From contig JASHUW010000300.1 of assembly GCA_030039815.1 (NCBI GenBank), positions 1-10,571 of the forward strand: a stretch of DNA of 10,571 nt. Direction: 5' to 3'. A program made the translations under genes and the position numbers. Positions 6,255 through 10,571 of the stretch are shown piece after piece (position 1 is the stretch's first letter; every line of letters begins with the position of its first letter). Origin of the DNA: Alphaproteobacteria bacterium (GTDB taxonomy: Bacteria; Pseudomonadota; Alphaproteobacteria; ATCC43930; CGMCC-115725). The notes below the pieces were generated by a model that saw only the letters and a list, made by a program, of their open reading frames with translations, made no database searches and was not told where the DNA came from.

Positions 6255-7037
6255 TCAATCGGCATCTGCGGCGAGGAACGGTTCGACCAGCGTTAAAAAT
6301 GCGGCGGGATGCTCAGCGTGCACCCAGTGTCCGGCATCGGCGATCCGCTCGATGGTGGCGTGAGGAAATAGCGATCGGATTGCCGGTGCGACGGCCGGCG
6401 GCAGCAAGTTCGATTTCTCACCGGCGATGAACAGCGTCGGCCCATCGTAATGCGTGCCGGCGGGGAAGCTGGGGAAGCTGGCGATTTCCGGCAGCGCCGC
6501 TTCGAGCGCCGGCAAATTGAGCTGCCAGCGTGGTTTGCCGTCTCCGAAGACGAGGCTTTGGAGCAGAAAGGTACGCTCCGACGGGTCAGGTATCGCGGCT
6601 GAGAGCGCGAGGTCGGCGTCGCGGCGCCGAGTGATCGCATCGAGATCGAGCCCACGCATCGCTCTGATGAGGCCGAGAAACGGCGTCGGTAGCGCGACCG
6701 GTGCGATATCGACGACGACAAGGCGTTCGACGACGCCCGGCTCACGGAGCGCCAATACCATCGCCACCTTGCCGCCCATGCTGTGACCGATCAGCACAAA
6801 GCGCCGATGCCCGCGCGCCGCCATCGCCGCTCGAACATCCTCGGCCATCGCGGTGTAATCCATGCCGCCTACCCAGGGTGAGGTGCCGTGATTACGCAAA
6901 TTGATGGCGACGACGCGTTGGTGCGCCGCGAGACGCCGGGCGATGCCGGCCCAATTCCGCGCCGACCCGAACAGCCCGTGCAGGATCGCCACGGGCCTTC
7001 CCTCGCCGTATTCCGTCGCCGTCAGGTTCACGGTCAT
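6255..7037 (-). CDS. Alpha/beta hydrolase, YbfF-like esterase
   Basis: This 260-aa cytosolic enzyme resembles the E. coli YbfF short-chain acyl-ester/thioester hydrolase group. Landmarks in order are the oxyanion-hole motif HGLFGSARNW (about residues 20-29), NLRNHGTSP (46-54), the nucleophile elbow GHSMGG with Ser86, VVDIAP with Asp110, and AGHWVHAEHP with His237 near the end. The length is normal for the family (about 255 aa). I chose the ATG at 7037, which has AGGTG six bases upstream; a GTG three codons earlier is also open and cannot be excluded. It is divergent from the HTH regulator gene, so the operator between them could affect it too. The fusion gene follows 112 bases downstream on the same strand. 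The fold and esterase-type triad are sure; the natural substrate is not. Confidence 0.93.
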   Translation of the reverse strand: MTVNLTATEYGEGRPVAILHGLFGSARNWAGIARRLAAHQRVVAINLRNHGTSPWVGGMDYTAMAEDVRAAMAARGHRRFVLIGHSMGGKVAMVLALREPGVVERLVVVDIAPVALPTPFLGLIRAMRGLDLDAITRRRDADLALSAAIPDPSERTFLLQSLVFGDGKPRWQLNLPALEAALPEIASFPSFPAGTHYDGPTLFIAGEKSNLLPPAVAPAIRSLFPHATIERIADAGHWVHAEHPAAFLTLVEPFLAADAD

Positions 7038-7105
7038 CCCCGACACCTACGCCGAACCGCTCCGCAACGCACGCGGTTCGATGTCGCGTAGTGCTGGATC
7101 GGACA

Positions 7106-7137
7106 AATAATTACTTAATAGGAGTAATTATTACTTC
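7106..7137 (+). promoter_or_regulatory. AT-rich operator-like inverted repeats upstream of the HTH regulator
   Basis: AATAATTACT (7106-7115) and AGTAATTATT (7123-7132) form a perfect 10-bp inverted repeat with a 7-base spacer. Overlapping it, AGTAAT-T-ATTACT (7123-7135) is a perfect 13-bp palindrome. The site therefore has three copies of the half-site AGTAAT/ATTACT, and ends in TATTACTTC, which recurs upstream of the small Cys protein. The stretch is strikingly AT-rich in a GC-rich genome and lies between the divergent esterase and regulator genes, about 55 bases before the regulator ATG. The likely role is an autoregulatory operator overlapping a promoter (inference). Confidence 0.65.
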
Positions 7138-7190
7138 AATGCTGTTCCCGCTATCATTTCAGGTCGATTACCATCGAGGGTGTCCAATAG

Positions 7191-7961
7191 ATGCGTGGGC
7201 GTGGTCGCCCTCCGACGATGACCGGCGCGCGCCGCTACCCCAACCGGCTGCGCGAACTGCGCGAGGTCAGCGGGCTGTCTCAGCAGGGGGTGGCCGCGGC
7301 GGCGGGCATCAGCGCCGCCTATTACGGCGCGCTGGAGCGCGGCGACAAGCGAATCAATGCCGACACCGCAGTCCGGCTCGCGGATTCGCTGCGCTGCCAG
7401 GTCGGGGAACTGCTCGGTGCCGGCCAAGGAACCTCGGTGCCGCTGATGATCGCCGTCGCGGCCGCGGAATCGGAGGCGCGACCACTCGCATACGACCTGC
7501 CGGAGCCGCATGAACGGCTGCAGCCGGGGCGCCTGGCCGAAGCTGAAAAATGCTTTGCCGCCGAGGTATTTGACGATAGCGCGGACGTCGACTTTGCTGC
7601 CGGCACGATCCTTTTCGCGCGCCGCTTGGCGCCGCTTCCCGCTGCGGTGCCGATCGGCGCAAAGGTGCTTGCCCGCTTCTTCCTCGATCCACCGAGCGCC
7701 AGTGAGGAACGGACGACACACGAAATTCTCTACGGCATCCTCGATCGCACCATTGTCGGCGATTTGGTGCTGATTACCCGTACGCGAAACAGGCTCGTGC
7801 CGCGTAACCTGCTGATCCAGAGCGGGGCGCCGGGTGGCGCGGGATTGGCGGAACGCGCGCCGATAATGCTATCGCGCGATGCGACGATCCTCTACGAGCC
7901 TCACCCCCATGACCCTGCGGAACTGCTCGGGGTCGTGGTGTACGCGATGGGACCGGCGTGA
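7191..7961 (+). CDS. XRE-family HTH transcriptional regulator with S24/LexA-like C-terminal domain
   Basis: This 256-aa protein starts with a basic tail (RGRGRPP), then an XRE/Cro-CI helix-turn-helix at about residues 17-76, with GLSQQGVAAAAGISAAYYGALERG as helices 2-3 and INADTAVRLADSLRCQVGELL as helices 4-5. After a linker, the region from about 118 (FAAEVFDDSADVDFAAGTILFARR) resembles the start of the S24 peptidase fold of CI/LexA repressors, with Ser130 where the nucleophile usually sits. No Lys lies at the usual ~37-43-residue distance (the nearest downstream one, Lys158, is only 28 away), so self-cleavage is doubtful and the domain may serve dimerisation or ligand sensing. The ATG at 7191 has GAGGG ten bases upstream; an internal ATG at residue 10 is less well supported. 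Matching inverted repeats upstream and downstream suggest it represses itself and the next gene. The HTH is certain, the C-terminal domain moderately so. Confidence 0.88.
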   Translation: MRGRGRPPTMTGARRYPNRLRELREVSGLSQQGVAAAAGISAAYYGALERGDKRINADTAVRLADSLRCQVGELLGAGQGTSVPLMIAVAAAESEARPLAYDLPEPHERLQPGRLAEAEKCFAAEVFDDSADVDFAAGTILFARRLAPLPAAVPIGAKVLARFFLDPPSASEERTTHEILYGILDRTIVGDLVLITRTRNRLVPRNLLIQSGAPGGAGLAERAPIMLSRDATILYEPHPHDPAELLGVVVYAMGPA

Positions 7962-7971
7962 ATCGTTCGAA

Positions 7972-8016
7972 TTGACGTGCTCACGAATTGGAAGTAATTT
8001 GAGATCATATTACTTC
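7972..8016 (+). promoter_or_regulatory. Promoter with overlapping operator for the 81-aa small protein
   Basis: TTGACG (7972-7977) and TAATTT (7995-8000) are 17 bp apart, a plausible sigma70-type pair although the -10 is poor. A perfect inverted repeat, GAAGTAAT (7991-7998) and ATTACTTC (8009-8016) with a 10-base spacer, covers the -10 and the expected start point. The half-site is the one found three times upstream of the HTH regulator gene, and TATTACTTC is identical in both places. This layout suits repression by the regulator encoded just before it. Confidence 0.55.
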
Positions 8017-8042
8017 TATATGTTCTTTTTTGAGGCGCTGCG

Positions 8043-8288
8043 ATGCGCAGTTTTCGGTCATCAGGCCGATTGCCTCTCCTGATGGGAGCGGCGGCCGAGT
8101 TCGCGCTGCAGCCCGCTGCGGCGCTTTGGGCCGAAGCATGCGGCTGGCTGCCCGGCACCGGTCATTGCCGCAATCGGGATTGCGCCCAGGCTTGCCTGTT
8201 CGAGCCGCAGCGGGAGGCGGAGGCACACCGCATCGCAGATCGCCGTCGCTCGCGACGCGTATTGATCCATCGACTCGGCGCCCGCTAG
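8043..8288 (+). CDS. Small 81-aa cysteine-motif protein, uncharacterised
   Basis: I cannot assign a function. The protein has a basic N-terminus, an apolar helix-forming stretch (LPLLMGAAAEFALQPAAALWAE, residues 10-31), a cysteine cluster (Cys33, then GTGHC42-RNRD-C47-AQA-C51) and an Arg-rich C-terminal helix. The CxxxxCxxxC spacing with an adjacent His41 could bind a metal or Fe-S centre. Evidence that it is real: GAGG seven bases before the ATG, a GC-rich third codon position through most of the gene, a promoter/operator immediately upstream, and a stop 3 bases from the convergent yacG stop with no wasted DNA. Operators shared with the preceding HTH gene suggest they belong to one regulon. 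Competing minus-strand frames lack any recognisable motif. Confidence 0.65.
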   Translation: MRSFRSSGRLPLLMGAAAEFALQPAAALWAEACGWLPGTGHCRNRDCAQACLFEPQREAEAHRIADRRRSRRVLIHRLGAR

Positions 8289-8291
8289 GAC

Positions 8292-8486
8292 CTATCCGCG
8301 CTCGCCCGCGCCCGGATCGCTTTCGGGTCCTTCGTCGGTCTCGACACGGTAGACGCCGCGCAGCCAGCGCCCGAGATCGATGTCGCGGCAGCGCCTCGAA
8401 CAAAACGGACGGTTTCCGGCCGTCGCCGGCTTGCCGCAGATCGGGCAAACAGGGCCGGGCGGGGAAATGGGGCTGTCGTCAGGCAT
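8292..8486 (-). CDS. yacG: YacG, zinc-binding DNA gyrase inhibitor
   Basis: This 64-aa protein carries the complete YacG zinc site, Cys14-P-I-Cys17 and Cys29-SRR-Cys33, followed by the family signature RDIDLGRWLRG and an acidic tail. In E. coli YacG binds the C-terminal domain of GyrB and blocks DNA binding by gyrase. The length is normal. It is the last gene of the maf-RNase-yacG cluster, starting 15 bases after the RNase stop and ending 3 bases before the convergent stop of the 81-aa gene. Confidence 0.95.
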   Translation of the reverse strand: MPDDSPISPPGPVCPICGKPATAGNRPFCSRRCRDIDLGRWLRGVYRVETDEGPESDPGAGERG

Positions 8487-8501
8487 GGCGGCGATATGGG
8501 G

Positions 8502-9644
8502 CTAGATCGCGGCAATGTCAAAACCGGAGCCGGCAGGCGCCGCGTCGAGCGCGACACGCCGTCCGAGCCGGGCTTCCAGCGCCCGGAGCGCCGCCGCCGC
8601 GGGGCCTTTCAACGCCGCTTCGACAGCAAGCGGCACGGTGAGGCGCCAGTTCGCCGCCGGATTGGCCCGCGCCTCGCGCGCAAGGTGACGCAACGCCTCA
8701 TGCGCAAGCGCAACGGGCTGCTTGTTGCGACTACCCGGCGCAAGCATCGCGTCGGCCAGCGAGCGCCCGCGCCGCGGCCGCGTCAGTTCGAGATGGCCGA
8801 GCCGCGTCCAGCCCAGCATCTGTGGCTTTGCCGGGTCGTCCACGAGCGCGGTGGCAAGCGTCCGCTCGACCTGCTCGCGGTGATCGCGGCGGTCCAGCCC
8901 GACGAAGTCGATGACAATCCCGCCGCCGATGTTGCGCCGGCGCAGCTCGCGCGCGATAAGCCGTGCCGCCGCGCGGTTGGCGGCGAGCGCGGCGCGCGCC
9001 GACGATCCGCTTGCCCGGGCGCCGGTATCAACGTCGATCAAAGTGGCCGCGTACGTCTCGTCGATGTGCACCGCGCCGCCGCCGTCAAGCGGGAGGCGCG
9101 ATGACAGCGCCGCGTCGAACGCGGCATCGATATCGATTGCCCAGCCAGCCGTATCGCGCCGCGCGATATCTGCCGTCGGGAACGCCGCGCGAAGCGCGGC
9201 GAGCACAGCCGCATCGTCGGCGACGATTGCGGCGGGGATTTCAGGCAGGCGGAGTGCCAGCGCCATGGCGAGGCCTGGCGGCGGCCAAAGTTGCGCCGGC
9301 GCGCGGCAATCTGCGGGAAGAGACGGAGGAGCATCGAGCTTTGCGGTGAGGCGCGGTGCCTTGTCGGCCCAGGCCTCGCGCCGCACCGCGACGACGAGCT
9401 GTGCGCCCTCTCCGGTCTTTACCTCCGCCGGCACGCTGCGCAGCGGCAGGAAACCGGGCCGCTCGTCGCCGATATCGACAAGCGCAGCGTCGAGCGCCGG
9501 CGCCATCTGAACAACGCGGCCGAGATGGATGCTGCCGGGTGGTTTGGTGTCGCCGCGCTCGACATAAAGCTCGACGGCCTCGCCGTTCTCGATCCAGGCA
9601 GCCCGCCATTCGCCCGGCCCGGCCGCGATCAGCAACTCAGCCAT
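8502..9644 (-). CDS. Short ribonuclease E/G family protein without zinc-link
   Basis: This 380-aa endoribonuclease of the RNase E/G family is shorter than E. coli RNase G (about 489 aa). The S1 RNA-binding segment is at about residues 30-80 (GSIHLGRVVQMAPALDAALVDIG, with GFLPL). The catalytic DNase I-like region follows: GGAVHIDETYAATLIDVDTG with Asp204 and the IVIDFVGLD block with Asp246, which match the two metal-binding aspartates of RNase E (D303 and D346). The protein then ends without the CPxCxG zinc-link that joins RNase E dimers and without a degradosome scaffold. I start it at the ATG at 9644 (MAELLIAAGPGEW), because the longer open frame runs antisense-like through maf in another frame. 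The start overlaps the end of maf by 16 bases, so the two are translationally coupled. Short forms like this sit next to maf in alphaproteobacteria; their targets are less clear than for RNase E. Confidence 0.93.
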   Translation of the reverse strand: MAELLIAAGPGEWRAAWIENGEAVELYVERGDTKPPGSIHLGRVVQMAPALDAALVDIGDERPGFLPLRSVPAEVKTGEGAQLVVAVRREAWADKAPRLTAKLDAPPSLPADCRAPAQLWPPPGLAMALALRLPEIPAAIVADDAAVLAALRAAFPTADIARRDTAGWAIDIDAAFDAALSSRLPLDGGGAVHIDETYAATLIDVDTGARASGSSARAALAANRAAARLIARELRRRNIGGGIVIDFVGLDRRDHREQVERTLATALVDDPAKPQMLGWTRLGHLELTRPRRGRSLADAMLAPGSRNKQPVALAHEALRHLAREARANPAANWRLTVPLAVEAALKGPAAAALRALEARLGRRVALDAAPAGSGFDIAAI

Positions 9645-10210
9645 CGATAACCGAGCCCGGTCAGCAATTGCGCGGTCTCGTAAAGCGGGAGGCCAACGAC
9701 GTTGGAGTAGGACCCCTGCATCCACGAGACAAGCGTCGCGGCGCGACCCTGGATCGCGTAGCCGCCTGCCTTGCCCTGCCACTCGCCGGTCGCGAGATAG
9801 GCGGCGATCTCGGCCTCACTCAGACGCTTCAACGCGACCTGGCTCATGACCCGGCGCATGGCGATCCGGCCGGTGGGGGTAGCGATCGCAACCGCGCCAT
9901 AAACCCGGTGCCGGCGTCCCGACAGCAACGCGAGAAACCGACGCGCCGCCGCCTCGTTTTCGGGCTTGCCGAGGATGCGCCGGCCGCAGGCGACGACGGT
10001 GTCGGCGGCGAGGACAAAAGCATCGGGATGGCGGGGGTGCACGGCCTCGGCCTTGGCGCGCGCCAGACGCATCACATGCGCCGGCGGCAGCTCGCGCGAC
10101 AACGGCGTCTCGTCGATCTCGGCCGGATCAACCGCGTTCGGCACGATGCCGATCTGGCGCAGCAGCTCGAGCCGCCGGGGCGATGCAGAAGCGAGGACCA
10201 GACCAGACAT
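9629..10210 (-). CDS. maf: Maf-family nucleoside triphosphate pyrophosphatase (YhdE-type)
   Basis: This 193-aa protein has the Maf hallmarks in order: LASASPRR at residues 6-13 (phosphate-binding loop), LAADTVV with Asp70, GKPENEAAARRFL, GKAGGYAIQG at 146-155, and GSYSNVVGLPLYET at 166-179. The KAGGYAIQG and GSYSNVVGLPL blocks are those of the YhdE branch, which hydrolyses dTTP, UTP and modified pyrimidine nucleotides to monophosphates, rather than the 7-methyl-GTP-specific YceF branch. Such enzymes clean the nucleotide pool and have been linked to septum control. The start has only a weak GAG nearby, but no upstream start in frame is better. It is followed with a 16-base overlap by the RNase gene. 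The upstream neighbour is separated by 206 bases holding an inverted-repeat element. Confidence 0.96.
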   Translation of the reverse strand: MSGLVLASASPRRLELLRQIGIVPNAVDPAEIDETPLSRELPPAHVMRLARAKAEAVHPRHPDAFVLAADTVVACGRRILGKPENEAAARRFLALLSGRRHRVYGAVAIATPTGRIAMRRVMSQVALKRLSEAEIAAYLATGEWQGKAGGYAIQGRAATLVSWMQGSYSNVVGLPLYETAQLLTGLGYRWLSC

Positions 10211-10243
10211 CTCAACAGGTTAGTGCATGTGCGATTGGCGTAA

Positions 10244-10415
10244 TAGAAAACATCTCAACGCAGAGGACGCAAAGGAGACGCCGAGGACGCGAAGCTGCCA
10301 GAGCGGCGCGAAGCGTCAGTATTCTTCCTAGAGGAGCGTTTGCGCTTCGCGCGATTTATACACTCCGCGATCACCGCGGTCCGTCTGCGTCCTTTGCGCT
10401 AAAGCGTCGTTTCTA
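10244..10415. repeat. Inverted-repeat interspersed element (about 170 bp) between UPF0262 and maf
   Basis: The ends are inverted copies: TAGAAA (10244-10249) with TTTCTA (10410-10415), and inside these CGCAGAGGACGCA (10259-10271) with TGCGTCCTTTGCG (10386-10398), 12 of 13 matching when inverted. GAGGACGC is repeated directly at 10263 and 10283. The centre holds a perfect 10-bp hairpin, GCGCGAAGCG (10306-10315) with CGCTTCGCGC (10343-10352). No protein of convincing quality is encoded. The 'cgcagaggacgcaaagga' type of sequence is known to me as a dispersed noncoding repeat in various bacteria. It may be a MITE-like or REP-like element; copy number cannot be judged here. Confidence 0.6.
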
Positions 10416-10416
10416 T

Positions 10417-10571
10417 TTACGCCCGCAAATGCAGCACGCAAATCAGCGTGAAAAGCCGCCGGCCGGTGTCGTGATCGACCGCGACCTTGTCTGCCAACCG
10501 CTCGATGAGCAGCGCCGAGCCTTCGTTGTGCAACGCCCGCCGACCGGCATCAATCGCCTCGATTTGAGCGA
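10417..10571 (-). CDS. UPF0262 family protein, C-terminal part only
   Basis: The last 50 residues of this gene are visible, and the start lies beyond the right edge. The segment IEAIDAGRRALHNEGSALL followed by ERLADKVAVDHDTGRRLFTLICVLHLRA matches from memory the conserved end of UPF0262, a 155-165 aa alphaproteobacterial family of unknown function. It is usually found next to hisD and upstream of a low-molecular-weight phosphatase, infA and maf. Here the stop is followed by an inverted-repeat element and then maf, so the phosphatase and infA are absent from this spot. The frame choice is supported by the good family match and the stop TAA at 10417-10419. Confidence 0.85.
   Translation of the reverse strand, partial: AQIEAIDAGRRALHNEGSALLIERLADKVAVDHDTGRRLFTLICVLHLRA

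Noticed and set aside
8005..8448. 147-codon minus-strand frame across the 81-aa gene and the end of yacG
   Set aside because: It overlaps yacG on the same strand in another frame, has no motif, and would run through the operator region.
9645..9782. Longer N-terminus for the RNase E/G gene
   Set aside because: The extra 46 codons lie in maf in a different frame and look unlike any RNase; the ATG at 9644 gives the family's normal start.
10259..10290. Possible CRISPR-like direct repeats (GAGGACGC)
   Set aside because: There are only two short copies 20 bases apart with no regular spacers; it fits the inverted-repeat element better.

Overview
The window is GC-rich, densely packed DNA of an alphaproteobacterium, possibly Rhodospirillales- or Rhizobiales-like. 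The main evidence is the right-hand block, where a UPF0262 protein is followed by maf, a short RNase E/G and yacG, an order typical of alphaproteobacterial chromosomes. It appears to be chromosomal; no transposase, phage gene, CRISPR array, rRNA or tRNA was recognised. The species cannot be named from sequence reading alone.

Layout. (1) 1-1427, minus strand: a 62-aa cysteine-motif protein, a YghU-type glutathione-dependent disulfide reductase, and directly abutting it the N-terminus of a choline-dehydrogenase-like GMC flavoenzyme that runs off the left edge. (2) 1563-4397, plus strand: a compact three-gene operon with a GMC flavoprotein carrying a Cys-x5-Cys-x3-Cys motif, a small partner resembling gluconate 2-dehydrogenase subunit 3, and an alpha/beta hydrolase whose nucleophile is Cys rather than Ser. 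The first two resemble the catalytic and small subunits of Fe-S-containing FAD dehydrogenases, but no cytochrome subunit and no Tat signal is present. (3) 4409-7037, minus strand: a YbfF-like serine esterase, followed by a membrane protein that fuses an NMT1/THI5-like solute-binding domain to a degenerate histidine-kinase ATPase domain with no phospho-acceptor domain. (4) 7047-8288, plus strand: an HTH/S24-like repressor and an 81-aa Cys-containing small protein. AT-rich operator-like inverted repeats with the same AGTAAT half-site lie upstream of each. (5) 8292-10571, minus strand: the housekeeping block UPF0262 (partial), maf, rng-like RNase and yacG, with a ~170-bp inverted-repeat element between UPF0262 and maf, where many alphaproteobacteria keep a low-molecular-weight phosphatase and infA.

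How the parts may work together (inference): the plus-strand operon could oxidise an alcohol or sugar in the cytoplasm through FAD and an Fe-S cluster, with the Cys-type hydrolase opening a lactone or ester product. The YghU-like protein and the second GMC enzyme form a separate, translationally coupled redox pair. The HTH regulator probably represses itself and the adjacent small Cys protein, and may also act on the divergent esterase. The strongest leads are the SBP/pseudo-kinase fusion, the shared operators around the HTH gene, and the Fe-S GMC/small-subunit/Cys-hydrolase operon.
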